Of a DNA stretch of 61,654 nucleotides, positions 35,166 to 45,176 are shown piece by piece (the first letter of the stretch is position 1; each line of letters begins with the position of its first letter). The notes under the pieces are model-generated. The model worked only from the letters and a program-made list of their open reading frames with translations, ran no database searches and had not been told where the DNA came from. The stretch is from Microbacterium sp. SD291 (GTDB lineage Bacteria; Actinomycetota; Actinomycetes; Actinomycetales; Microbacteriaceae): the NCBI RefSeq assembly GCF_017355365.1, contig NZ_JADIJR010000020.1, forward strand, positions 1 through 61,654, given 5' to 3'. The position numbers and the translations under genes are program-made.

Positions 35166-36265
35166 GAGCCCTCCTCCCTCGGGGCGGCGGCCGGCGTCGT
35201 CGGGTGCGGTTCGTCGGATGCCGCGGGCTCGTCCCTGCCCGGAGGGTCCTCGCCGGCGTCCTGGTCGTGCCCGCTGCGCGGCGACGGCCCGGCGAGGGCG
35301 GCCAGCCCGTCCGGGCTCACCCTCCCCTCGGCATCCGCGTCGTCGCCGTGCTCGAGTTCGCGCAGCACGACGCTCTCGCGCAGCTGCAGGATCGTCGTCG
35401 AGTCGCCGGTGCCCAGCCCGTGACGCGTGACGTTGAGCGCACCGGCCGCGGCGCCCAGCGCGACGGCCTCGCGGATCGTGCCGCCCCGCGCCAATGCCGC
35501 GGCGACGCCGGCCGTCAGCGAGTCGCCGGCGCCCCTGGTCTCGTTCTCGGCCATCTTCCGCAGGGACACCTCGACCACGCCCCGCTCGTCGAGCAGCAGC
35601 AGCGGCTCCGACGCCCTCGTCGCGATCACGGCCCCGACGCCCCGGTCGCGGATCGCGCGCATGGCCGAAGAGACCTCGTGCACCGACGCGTCGGCGGCGA
35701 GTCCGTCGGCGATGAGCTCCTCGTGGCTCACCTTGACGACGTCGACGCGCCCTTCGATCACCGCGCCGAGACGCTCTCCGGAGAGGTCGGCGACGATCGT
35801 CCGTCCGTCGCCCCGAAGGTCGATCGCGAGCCGCCGGTACAGGTCGGCGGGCAGGGTCGAGTCGCCGGACGGCCCGCTCAGGATGACGACGGGCGAATCC
35901 GCCGCGCTGCGCAGCACCGCTCCGTAGAGATCGTCGAGATCGTGGCGCCCGATCGGATCGCCGTCCTCCTCCGCGATCACCACGCGCTCGCCGCCGCGCC
36001 GATCGTGCAGATACGCGGAGCCGCGTCCTGCGCGCTCGACTGCGACCACCGAGACCTCCTCGTCCTCCAGGAGATGGCGAAGCACTACCCCGACCTCGCC
36101 GGTGAGGGCGCAGCAGATCGTCACCGTCGTGTCGAGGCGGCGCAGCATCCGCGCCTGCCAGACTCCCTGACCGCCCGCGTGGACGTGGATCTCGGAGCCC
36201 TGCGGGTGGTCTTCGACCGTGACGGTCAGTGTCGGTGACGGCGCGAAGATCGTCACGTCGCTCAT
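35162..36265 (-). CDS. PfkB family sugar/hexose-phosphate kinase (1-phosphofructokinase-like)
   Basis: 367 residues. The C-terminal anion-hole motif RGAGDSLTAGVAAAL with catalytic Asp is intact, and FAPSPTLTVTVED at the N-terminus fits the 1-phosphofructokinase/tagatose-6-phosphate kinase group. The N-terminal sugar-binding GGKGxN motif is changed to GGQGVW, so substrate is uncertain. About 55 polar residues follow the kinase domain (GDDADAEGRV...REEGS). It is coupled to surE. The promoter has GTCAATCCCC-N23-TAGCCT. A stress-related role with surE is inference. Confidence 0.8.
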   Translation of the reverse strand: MSDVTIFAPSPTLTVTVEDHPQGSEIHVHAGGQGVWQARMLRRLDTTVTICCALTGEVGVVLRHLLEDEEVSVVAVERAGRGSAYLHDRRGGERVVIAEEDGDPIGRHDLDDLYGAVLRSAADSPVVILSGPSGDSTLPADLYRRLAIDLRGDGRTIVADLSGERLGAVIEGRVDVVKVSHEELIADGLAADASVHEVSSAMRAIRDRGVGAVIATRASEPLLLLDERGVVEVSLRKMAENETRGAGDSLTAGVAAALARGGTIREAVALGAAAGALNVTRHGLGTGDSTTILQLRESVVLRELEHGDDADAEGRVSPDGLAALAGPSPRSGHDQDAGEDPPGRDEPAASDEPHPTTPAAAPREEGS

Positions 36266-36302
36266 CGGCGGGCCTCCTGTCTCCCGGGTGTCCGTCCGTC
36301 GC

Positions 36303-36341
36303 AGGCTAGCCCGCGGCGCGGCGCGGACGAAGGGGATTGAC
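36303..36341 (-). promoter_or_regulatory. Promoter of the pfkB-type gene: GTCAATCCCC-N23-TAGCCT
   Basis: On the minus strand GTCAATCCCC (36332-36341) precedes TAGCCT (36303-36308) by exactly 23 bases, the third example of this arrangement in 4.2 kb. Confidence 0.6.
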
Positions 36342-36370
36342 CTGGCGCAGCCGCCGACGTAGTGCGGCTT

Positions 36371-36380
36371 GTCAACCCCC
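36371..36380 (+). promoter_or_regulatory. Plus-strand GTCAACCCCC box for the Rieske-FAD operon
   Basis: It faces the opposite way to the box at 36332 in the same divergent region. A weak -10 (GAGGAT, 36405-36410) lies 24 bases on. It probably drives the four-gene operon starting at 36463. Confidence 0.4.
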
Positions 36381-36462
36381 GTGCACGGAGTCGGCGCGCG
36401 GGGCGAGGATCGCGAAGGACAGCCGCCGGAGGCGGGCCAGGACGACACGAGGAGGCCGGGAC

Positions 36463-37974
36463 ATGATCGAGAACGCTGAGCGCTCGATCTGGCGTGCCAC
36501 GTCCCCCCGCATCGAGGCGGACGCGGAGCTGCCGGCGGAATCGGACGTCGTCGTGGCGGGTGCCGGCCTCGCCGGCGCCGCCGCCGCACTGATGCTGAGC
36601 AGCCGAGGCCATCGGGTGGTGCTCCTGGATGCGGCGGCGGTCGGCGCCAGGACGACGGGTGACAGCACGGCGAAGCTGAGCCTGCTGCAGGGAAGGACAT
36701 TGAGCACTCTGCTCGAGCGACCGGGTCCCGCGGCACTGCGCGCGTACGCCGAGGCGAACTCCCACGCGCAGGTCTGGCTGCGCGACCGGCTGCACGGCAC
36801 GGGCGCCGAGGAGCGCCGGACGGCCTACACGTACGCCACCGGCGTCGAGGGCGATGAGGCGGTCCGTCGCGAGGCCGAGGCGTGCGTGCTCGCCGGTCTC
36901 GACGTCCGGGTCCACGGGCGCGGCGACATCGGCCTGCCGTTCCCGGTCTCGAGCTCTCTGGAGCTCGAGGACCAGTCGCAGCTGCATCCGATGGCCGTGC
37001 TCGCCCAGCTGGTCCGCGATGCCCGCCGGCACGGGACGGTCGTGGTGGAGCACTGCCGTCTCCGCGCCGTGCACGACGAGGCCGAGGGGCTGGTGGTCGA
37101 GACCGCGCGCGGTCGTGTGCGGGCGCGGCGGCTCATCCTCGCCACCGGGTTCCCCGCGCTCGACCGCGACGCCTTCTTCGCCCGGCTCACGCCTTCGCGG
37201 CAGTTCGTCGGGGCCTACCGGCTCCCTGCCGGCATGGCGGCGCCGGACGGGATCTACCTCTCCGTCGACCGGATCTCCCGGTCGCTGCGCACAGCGCGGG
37301 GGGAGGGCGGCGAGACGCTGCTCGTCGTCGGGGGGAACTCGTACTTCCCCGGGCGGGACCCCGACACATCGCAGCGGCTGGACGCACTGGACCGATGGAC
37401 GTCGATCGCGTTCCCCGGTGCGGTGCGCACGCACTGGTGGGCCGCGCAGGACTACCGGATGGCGAACGGCCGGCCTTTCATGGGGCCGATCTCCGGCCAC
37501 GACGGACGCGTGCTCGCGGCCATGGGCTTCGCCAAGTGGGGCATGACGAACGCGGTGGCTGCGGCGATCGCGCTGGCCGGCCACGCGGAGGGGTCGCCGC
37601 CGGAGTGGGCCGCCCCCTTCGCGGACCGCGCAGTGGGCAGGCGCGGTGCGGGGGAGATGCTGAAGTCGAACGCCGAGGTCGCAGGGCGGGTGGTCACCGG
37701 GTGGACGCGCCCGCAGGAGTCGTATCGGGATGCCGACGGCTCGGCCCGCGCGAGGGTGATCCGCCGCGGTGTGCTGTCGGTCGCTGAGAGCGTGGTCGAC
37801 GGCACGCACTGCGCCGTGTCGGCCGTGTGCACGCACCTCGGCGGAGTGCTGCGCTGGAACAGCGCGGAACGGAGCTGGGACTGCCCGCTGCACGGCTCGC
37901 GCTTCGCTCCGGACGGACGCGTGCTCGAAGGGCCGGCGAAGCACGATCTGAAGCCGAAGGGCGGGGCTTCATGA
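36463..37974 (+). CDS. FAD-dependent oxidoreductase with C-terminal Rieske [2Fe-2S] domain
   Basis: 503 residues. An FAD motif VVVAGAGLAGAAAALML lies at about 31-47; the body is DAO-like. The C-terminal Rieske domain (about 405-500) has both cluster motifs, CTHLGG and CPLHGSRF. This architecture moves electrons between a flavin substrate site and an iron-sulfur centre; substrate unknown. GAGGAGG precedes the ATG, and the stop overlaps the next gene by ATGA. It heads an operon with an LLM oxidoreductase, a GH13 enzyme and an SDR, all tightly overlapping, which looks like a stress-response set. Confidence 0.87.
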   Translation: MIENAERSIWRATSPRIEADAELPAESDVVVAGAGLAGAAAALMLSSRGHRVVLLDAAAVGARTTGDSTAKLSLLQGRTLSTLLERPGPAALRAYAEANSHAQVWLRDRLHGTGAEERRTAYTYATGVEGDEAVRREAEACVLAGLDVRVHGRGDIGLPFPVSSSLELEDQSQLHPMAVLAQLVRDARRHGTVVVEHCRLRAVHDEAEGLVVETARGRVRARRLILATGFPALDRDAFFARLTPSRQFVGAYRLPAGMAAPDGIYLSVDRISRSLRTARGEGGETLLVVGGNSYFPGRDPDTSQRLDALDRWTSIAFPGAVRTHWWAAQDYRMANGRPFMGPISGHDGRVLAAMGFAKWGMTNAVAAAIALAGHAEGSPPEWAAPFADRAVGRRGAGEMLKSNAEVAGRVVTGWTRPQESYRDADGSARARVIRRGVLSVAESVVDGTHCAVSAVCTHLGGVLRWNSAERSWDCPLHGSRFAPDGRVLEGPAKHDLKPKGGAS

Positions 37975-38926
37975 CAGTGATCGGCTACCACGCCTCGCAT
38001 GAGCAGCTGCCACCGGGGATGCTGCTGACTGCGGTCCGGCTCGCCGAGGCCGTCGGCTTCGACGCCGCCATGTGCTCCGACCACCTCTCCCCGTGGAGCC
38101 GTGCACAGGGGGAGTCCGGCTTCGCCTGGAGCTGGATCGGGGCTGCTCTCGCGCGGACGGACTTCCCGATCGGGCTGGTCACCGCCCCGGGGCAGCGTTA
38201 TCACCCGGTGATCCACGCGCAGGCGATGGCGACGCTCGAGGAGATGTTCCCCGGCCGCTTCTGGGCGGCGCTCGGCAGCGGAGAGGCGCTGAACGAGCAC
38301 GTCACTGGCGACCCGTGGCCGCGCAAGGCGGAGCGCGAGGAGCGCCTGCGCGAGTGCGTCGACGTCTTCCGACGGCTGTTCGCCGGGGAGCAGGTCGACG
38401 TGGATGGCGGCATCCGGGTGCACGAGGCGAGGATCTGGAGCCTGCCGGCGTCGCCGCCTCCGCTCCTCGGCGCCGCGGTGAGCCCTGACACCGCGCAGTG
38501 GGTCGCGGAATGGGCGGACGGGCTCATCACGGTCGGATCCGACCCGTCGGCGACCGGTGAGGTGCTCTCGTCGTTCCGCTCGGCCGGAGGCAGGGGGCCC
38601 GCGGCGCTGCAGGTGCACGTGAGCCTGGAGGAGACTGCGGAGCTGGCGCTGGAGGTCGCGCGCGAGCAGTGGCTGCACTCCACCGCCCCCGCCGACCGGA
38701 TGTGGGATCTCGAGCAGCCGGAGGACTTCGAGGTGCTGGCCGACCCGACAGACGACAGGCTTCGGCAGGCGGTGATCGTCGAGCCGGCGGTCGATCGCAT
38801 GGCGGAGCGGATCGGCAGCGCCGCGGCCGGATACGACCAGGTGTACCTGCATCACGTCGGAACCGATCAGGCCGCATTCCTCCGGCGCTGCGAGACCGAG
38901 CTGCTCCCGATGCTGCGGAGCGCGCT

Positions 38927-38930
<4 letters not shown>
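37971..38930 (+). CDS. LLM-class flavin/F420-dependent oxidoreductase
   Basis: 319 residues, luciferase-like TIM barrel. Typical segments are GFDAAMCSDHLSPW (34-47), GLVTAPGQRYHPVIHAQAMATLEEMFPGRFWAALGSGE (68-105) and GAAVSPDTAQWVAEWADGLI. It resembles the F420-dependent glucose-6-phosphate dehydrogenase-like group, so F420 rather than FMN is likely, but the cofactor is inference. Both ends overlap neighbouring genes (ATGA and GTGA). Confidence 0.85.
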
Positions 38931-40569
<1,639 letters not shown>

Positions 40570-40573
<4 letters not shown>

Positions 40574-41454
40574 CCGACAACACCCCCGATCCCCGGAACG
40601 CGCACCGCGAGGAGGGCTTCCCTCAGCAGCAGCAGGACCAGCCCGGCCAGACCGACGAGACCCGCCCGGAGCCGGACCACGGCGAGACGAGCTACGCCGG
40701 CAGCGGCCGGCTGGAGGGCCGCCGTGCCCTCATCACCGGAGGCGACTCCGGCATCGGCAGGGCGGTCGCGATCGCCTTCGCGCGGGAAGGAGCGGATGTC
40801 GCGATCGCGCACATGCCGGAGGAGCAGGCGGATGCCGACGAGACCCTGCGGTCCGTCCGTGAAGCCGGGCGCAAGGCGCTGAGCCTTCCGGGCGACATCC
40901 GCGAGGAGGGCTTCGCGACCGAGATCGTGTCGGAGACCAGACGGGTGCTCGGCGGGCTCGACGTCCTCGTGCTGAATGCGGCTTTCCAGCACGACATCGA
41001 GGGCTTCGAGAACCTCCGCACCGAAGACATGCGGCGGGTGTTCGACACGAACCTGGCCGGGCTCCTGTACTCCGCGAGGGCCGCCTTCCCCGACCTCGAG
41101 CCGGGCTCGAGCATCATCGTCACCGCGTCCATCCAGGCGTCCAACCCGTCACCGGGGCTCATCGACTACGCCATGACGAAGGCGGCTCAGGTGGCGTTCG
41201 TCAAGGCGCTCGCGCAGGAGGGCGGCAAGCGAGGCATCCGGGTGAACGCCGTGGCGCCCGGTCCGATCTGGACGCCGCTGATCCCGGCGACCGGATGGGG
41301 CGCCGAGAAGCTGAAGTCGTTCGGCGCCGACACCCCGCTCGGGCGGGCGGGCCAGCCCGCGGAGCTCGCCGGCGCATACGTCTACCTCGCATCGGCGGAG
41401 TCGTCGTACACGTCGGGAGCGGTGCTCGCCGTGACCGGGGGCAAGCACCTCTGA
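40570..41454 (+). CDS. SDR family oxidoreductase (general-stress-protein 39 type)
   Basis: 294 residues. A hydrophilic Gln/Asp-rich N-terminus of about 45 residues precedes a classical SDR fold: cofactor motif TGGDSGIG (about 58-65), NAAFQ, catalytic Ser in ASIQ and the YAMTK pair. The N-terminal extension and sequence resemble B. subtilis YdaD/YhxC-type stress dehydrogenases. The start overlaps the GH13 stop. Substrate unknown. Confidence 0.87.
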
Positions 41455-41471
41455 CCACCGGGCGTCGGCCC

Positions 41472-41477
41472 TAGGCT
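41472..41477 (+). promoter_or_regulatory. Leaderless -10 box (TAGGCT) of the EamA gene
   Basis: TAGGCT lies exactly six bases before the GTG at 41484, so transcription probably begins at the start codon and no ribosome binding site is needed. None is present. Confidence 0.55.
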
Positions 41478-41483
41478 GGTGGG

Positions 41484-42410
41484 GTGCCTCAGTCAGCGTC
41501 GCCCCGCCCCCTCGTCGGGGTCGCGCTCGTCGTCGCATCCTGCGCCTCCCTGCCGTTCGGCGCGGCCGTCGCCGCCCAGCTCTTCCCGGTGCTCGGGCCG
41601 TGGGGCGTCACGGCCCTTCGGGTCGCGATCGCCGCCCTGCTGCTGCTCGTGATCGTGCGGCCGCGACCGTTCGCGTGGGACCGCAGGCAGTGGACGGCGG
41701 CGATCCTGTTCGGGGTGACGCTCGCAGGGATGAACGGCTTCTTCTACGCCGCGATCGACCGCATCCCGCTGGGACCAGCTGTCGCGATCGAGTTCCTCGG
41801 GCCGCTCGTCCTCGCCGCGGTGCTCACCAGACGGCTCGCGGATGCCGTCTGGGTGGGGGTCGCCGTCGTCGGCGTGGGGCTGCTGGGCCTCGACGGCATG
41901 ATCGGCGCGGATCCGCTCGACCCGCTGGGCACGGTGTTCATCCTCATAGCCGCCGTCTGCTGGGCGGGCTACATCCGGATGAGCGCGCGGGTCGGAGCGC
42001 TGATCCCCGGCAACAGCGGACTCGCGGTCGGGCTCGCCGTCGCCGCGATCCTGCTGCTGCCGGTCGGGGTGCCGGGGGCGATCGTGGTCGCTGGCGACCT
42101 GCACCTGCTCCTGCTGGCGCTGCTCACCGCGGTGCTCGCCTCGGTGATCCCGTACAGCTTCGAGCTGGCGGCGCTGCGCCGGCTGCCGCAGCGCGTGTTC
42201 GGGGTGCTGCTGAGCCTCGAGCCCGCGTTCGCGACGCTCGCCGGGTGGCTCGTCCTCGGGCAGGAGGCGACGCCGCTGCGGATGCTCGCGATCGCCCTGG
42301 TGATCGCCGCCAGCGCCGGCGCGACCCTCGGCGTCCGGCGGGAGCGCAGGGAGCGCCGGGAGCACGCGGAGGGCGGACCCTTCACTGCGCCGATCCCGCT
42401 GCCCGACTGA
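41484..42410 (+). CDS. EamA/DMT family exporter (RhtA-like)
   Basis: 308 residues with ten membrane segments in two EamA halves (about 9-140 and 148-285). The FYAAIDRIPLGPAVAIEFLGPL and YSFELAALRRLPQRVFGVLLSLEPAFATLAG segments match the RhtA threonine/homoserine-exporter branch. It probably exports an amino acid or related metabolite. The tail after 290 is basic and disordered. Confidence 0.87.
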   Translation: MPQSASPRPLVGVALVVASCASLPFGAAVAAQLFPVLGPWGVTALRVAIAALLLLVIVRPRPFAWDRRQWTAAILFGVTLAGMNGFFYAAIDRIPLGPAVAIEFLGPLVLAAVLTRRLADAVWVGVAVVGVGLLGLDGMIGADPLDPLGTVFILIAAVCWAGYIRMSARVGALIPGNSGLAVGLAVAAILLLPVGVPGAIVVAGDLHLLLLALLTAVLASVIPYSFELAALRRLPQRVFGVLLSLEPAFATLAGWLVLGQEATPLRMLAIALVIAASAGATLGVRRERRERREHAEGGPFTAPIPLPD

Positions 42411-42417
42411 CCCCGCC

Positions 42418-43003
42418 TCAACGGGCGGCTGCGGCGACCGGCAGCGGGTACCGCCGGCGCAGCACCGCGCGCTGCACCAGGGTCCACATCACCGTCACCG
42501 TGAGGTAGAGCGCCGCGGCGAGCGGCACGAACACCGCGAAGACCGCGGTCAGGTAGTGCAGAGCGTCCATGAGCCGCGCCGAACAGGTCGTGCGCGAGCA
42601 GGTCGTTGGGGTGCCCCGCGATGTCGGGCCGGATGAACAGCGTGTACAGGATGCCGACGACCGGCGTCTGCGCGAGCACCGGGAGCATGCCGGCGAAGGG
42701 GGAGGTGTTCTCGGTGCGGTAGAGCTCGAGAATCTCCTTCTGCAGTCGCTCCGGGTTCTTCTTGTGGCGGCGCTGCAGCTCGCGCAGCTTCGGGGCGAGT
42801 CGCGCCCTGGTCTGCTCCGCCTTCGCCTGGGAGATGCCGACCGGGATCAGCAGGGCACGCACCATCAGGGTGACGAGCACCACGGCCAAGGCGGCGGCGG
42901 ATGCTCCGGCGAGAGGTTCGAGGAGGGCGGCGAGCCCGGCGAGGGCACCGTAGGCGGCGTCGAGGAGGGCGGCGAGGGGAGGGAAGGCGAAGAGGTCCAT
43001 CAT
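42418..43003 (-). pseudogene. YidC/Oxa1-type membrane insertase paralogue, frameshifted
   Basis: The first 143 or so residues read as a YidC/Oxa1 core: membrane helices, KAEQTRARLAPKLRELQRRHKKNPERLQKE and NTSPFAGMLPVLAQTPVVGILY. After PNDLLAHDLFGA the frame changes; the natural ending (LMDALHYLTAVFAVFVPLAA... to the TGA at 42418) lies in another frame. The break is at a GC run (42573-42580), consistent with loss of two bases from GCGCGC, or a sequencing error. The unshifted frame runs on far past 42418 through junk. It lacks a large periplasmic domain and is probably a second, accessory insertase. A DUF6412-like gene lies just upstream. Confidence 0.75.
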
Positions 43004-43062
43004 TGTCCGTTCGTGTGTCGGGAGTGGTCGGCGAGAGCCGCGCAGTCCCGTACGAGGACGGA

Positions 43063-43335
43063 CTACGCGGGTTCGGCTACTCCCGGTGCACGAGGACGCG
43101 GGTGGCCTGCGGCGTCCGGATGGCTCTGGGTCAGAAGGGCACCCGCGTCGATCGCACGCTGAGGGTGCGCGGTGCTGCGACCGGGCGCCTCGCGGACGGA
43201 CAGGGCGACCGCGATGGTGAGGGTCGTCAGTGCGACGAGGGCGATGGCGACCCCGAGAGCGGCGGCATCCGGCAGGGCGACGAGCCCGAGCGCGGCCGCG
43301 ACGAAGCCGAGCATCTGCCCGAACCACTCGCCCAT
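43063..43335 (-). CDS. Small membrane protein (DUF6412-like)
   Basis: 90 residues with two membrane helices (about 5-25 and 27-46) and a polar C-terminal tail containing PDAAGHPRPRAPG. GGAGAG precedes the ATG. In related genomes such proteins sit beside YidC-type insertases, as here, so a helper role in membrane insertion is possible (inference from context). Confidence 0.7.
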   Translation of the reverse strand: MGEWFGQMLGFVAAALGLVALPDAAALGVAIALVALTTLTIAVALSVREAPGRSTAHPQRAIDAGALLTQSHPDAAGHPRPRAPGVAEPA

Positions 43336-43412
43336 GCGCTCTCCTCTTCCGGGGCGAGAGTAACACCGGCGGCTGGGAGGTCACACTCCGTCTGAGGGGT
43401 CGCCACCGGGCG

Positions 43413-43418
43413 TAGCCT
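43413..43418 (+). promoter_or_regulatory. Leaderless -10 box (TAGCCT) of the nitronate monooxygenase gene
   Basis: TAGCCT lies exactly six bases before the ATG at 43425; no ribosome binding site is visible. Confidence 0.55.
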
Positions 43419-43424
43419 CGGACC

Positions 43425-44471
43425 ATGAGTGATCTGCGCGCGCTGCTCGGCATCGAGCATCCGATCTTCCTCGGCCCGTTCGGCGGGCTGTCCTCCGTGG
43501 CGCTCACCGCCGCCGTGAGCGACGCGGGAGGGCTCGGCTCGTACGGTCTGTACGGGTACGACGGCGACCGGATCCGCTCGGCTGTGGCGGCGCTGCGCGA
43601 GGCCACAGCGCGCCCGGTCGGCGTGAACATCTGGCTGCCCATGGGGGACGAGGCCGAGCCGAACGCGCAGCACGCGATCTTCGCGCAGGCGCTGCAGCCG
43701 TTCTACGACGCGGTCGGCGTCGAAGTGCCGCCACGGCCGGAGCGCTACCTGCCGGCGCTGGAAGAGCAGCTCGAGGCGATCTGGGATGCCGCTCCCGCCG
43801 TGCTCAGCGTCGTGTTCGGCGTGCCGTCGGGCGAGGTCGTGGATGAGGCGCGCCGGCGCGGCATCCGCGTGGTGGGCACAGCCACGACGGTCGGCGAGGC
43901 GGTGGCGCTGGCGGACGGCGGGGTCGACGCGATCGTCGCGACCGGAGCCGAGGCCGCCGGGCATCGAGTGTCGTTCCTGCGGCCGGCCGAGGAGTCCCTG
44001 GTCGGCACCTTCGCGCTCGTGCCGCAGGTGGTCGACGCGGTGGACGTGCCGGTGATCGCCGCCGGCGGGATCGCCGACCGCCGGGGCGTCGCGGCCGCGT
44101 TCGCGCTCGGCGCCTCGGGAGTGCAGGTGGGCACGGCGTTCCTCGCGACCGCCGAGTCCGCCGCGACGCAGGCGCACCGCGACGCGATCCGCGCGACCTC
44201 GGCCGACGACACCGTGCTCACCAGGGCCATGAGCGGACGACTGGCCCGCGGCGCGCGCAACCGCGCCGTGCGCGCGATCGAGGCCGGCGGCACGGTCGCG
44301 CCGTTCCCGATGCAGAACTGGCTCACCGGGAGGTTCCGCGCCGCCGCCGGGGAGCAGAACCTCGGCGAGCTGCAGTCCCTGTGGATGGGGCAGGCCGCGC
44401 CGCTCGCGACCAGGGAGGCTGCGGCCGAGGTTTTCGCCGAACTGCTCGCGGGGGTGCCGGCCGAGCATTGA
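43425..44471 (+). CDS. Nitronate monooxygenase family FMN enzyme
   Basis: 348 residues, TIM barrel. N-terminal HPIFLGPFGGLSSVALTAAVSDAGGLG, central GTATTVGEAVALADGGVDAIVATGAEAAGH (with the conserved His) and AAGGIADRRGVAAAFALGASGVQVGTAFLAT are typical of 2-nitropropane dioxygenase/nitronate monooxygenase proteins, which oxidise alkyl nitronates such as propionate 3-nitronate with FMN. Some relatives are enoyl reductases; the His-containing motif favours a nitronate role. Its TGA overlaps the antitoxin operator. Confidence 0.87.
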   Translation: MSDLRALLGIEHPIFLGPFGGLSSVALTAAVSDAGGLGSYGLYGYDGDRIRSAVAALREATARPVGVNIWLPMGDEAEPNAQHAIFAQALQPFYDAVGVEVPPRPERYLPALEEQLEAIWDAAPAVLSVVFGVPSGEVVDEARRRGIRVVGTATTVGEAVALADGGVDAIVATGAEAAGHRVSFLRPAEESLVGTFALVPQVVDAVDVPVIAAGGIADRRGVAAAFALGASGVQVGTAFLATAESAATQAHRDAIRATSADDTVLTRAMSGRLARGARNRAVRAIEAGGTVAPFPMQNWLTGRFRAAAGEQNLGELQSLWMGQAAPLATREAAAEVFAELLAGVPAEH

Positions 44472-44496
44472 TGTTAGCCAGATCTCTGGCTAACAT
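44468..44496 (+). promoter_or_regulatory. Toxin-antitoxin promoter with overlapping 26-bp operator
   Basis: TTGATG (44468-44473), a 17-base spacer and TAACAT (44491-44496) form a near-ideal promoter; the -10 ends six bases before the antitoxin ATG, so the mRNA is leaderless. A perfect 12-bp inverted repeat (44471-44482 and 44485-44496, arm ATGTTAGCCAGA) covers nearly the whole promoter, exactly where a Phd-type antitoxin would repress itself. The left arm overlaps the stop codon of the upstream gene. Confidence 0.8.
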
Positions 44497-44502
44497 GGCG
44501 TC

Positions 44503-44760
44503 ATGTCGACCTACAGCGTGCTCGATGCGCGGAACAATCTGTCCCGCCTGATCGCCGACGCGCAGTCCGGGCTCGAGGTGGTCATCACGAACAGAGGAGT
44601 ACCCGTGGCGCAGATCACGTCCGTCGCCTCGGTCGATGCGCCTCTGACAGGCGCGGCGCTCGCCGAGTGGATCGAAGCTCATCCGCTTCCGGCGCGGCTC
44701 GTGCGCTCCGCCGCCGAGATCGACGCGCAGATCGCCGAGGCGCGAGAGGGCTGGGAGTGA
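44503..44760 (+). CDS. Phd/YefM family antitoxin
   Basis: 85 residues. The N-terminus YSVLDARNNLSRLIADAQSG...ITNRGVPVAQI is the Phd/YefM DNA-binding and dimerisation domain; the C-terminal part (WIEAHPLPARL...) is the toxin-neutralising tail. It overlaps the toxin gene by four bases (GTGA) and is preceded by a perfect operator palindrome, a standard autoregulated pair. Confidence 0.9.
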   Translation: MSTYSVLDARNNLSRLIADAQSGLEVVITNRGVPVAQITSVASVDAPLTGAALAEWIEAHPLPARLVRSAAEIDAQIAEAREGWE

Positions 44761-45152
44761 TCTACCTCGACGCCTGCATCCTCATCTACGCACTCGAGGA
44801 TCGCGGAATCAGAGGCGATCGCGTGCGGCGGGCGCTGGCATCGGTGCGCTCGCTGGTCGCGACCAGCCCGCTGGTACTCCCGGAGTGCCTGGTCGGTCCG
44901 CTCCGCGCGGGGGATATGGAATTGCGGGACCGCCACCTGGCGCTCTACGAGCGGGTGGAGCACATCGACCTCGGACCGGAGGTCTTCGTGCGCGCCGCCG
45001 AGTTACGTGCCGAATTCGGGTTGAGGACTCCGGACGCACTGCACCTGGCGGCGGCTCAGCTGGCGGGTTGCGAGGAGCTCTGGACGAATGACAGGCGGCT
45101 TGCCGCAGCATCCCGCGGGCTTGCGGTCGACGTGATCGGCGAGGACGTCTGA
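44757..45152 (+). CDS. vapC: PIN-domain toxin (VapC family)
   Basis: 131 residues from a GTG overlapping the antitoxin stop. The acidic residues of the PIN nuclease site are present: Asp5 in IYLDAC, Glu in VLPECL, Asp in TPDALHLA and Asp in TNDRRL. VapC toxins cleave tRNA or rRNA to stop translation and are held inactive by the antitoxin. The target cannot be read from sequence. Confidence 0.9.
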   Translation: MIYLDACILIYALEDRGIRGDRVRRALASVRSLVATSPLVLPECLVGPLRAGDMELRDRHLALYERVEHIDLGPEVFVRAAELRAEFGLRTPDALHLAAAQLAGCEELWTNDRRLAAASRGLAVDVIGEDV

Positions 45153-45176
45153 TTCCGGCGCGCGCGTCCGAAGCGC

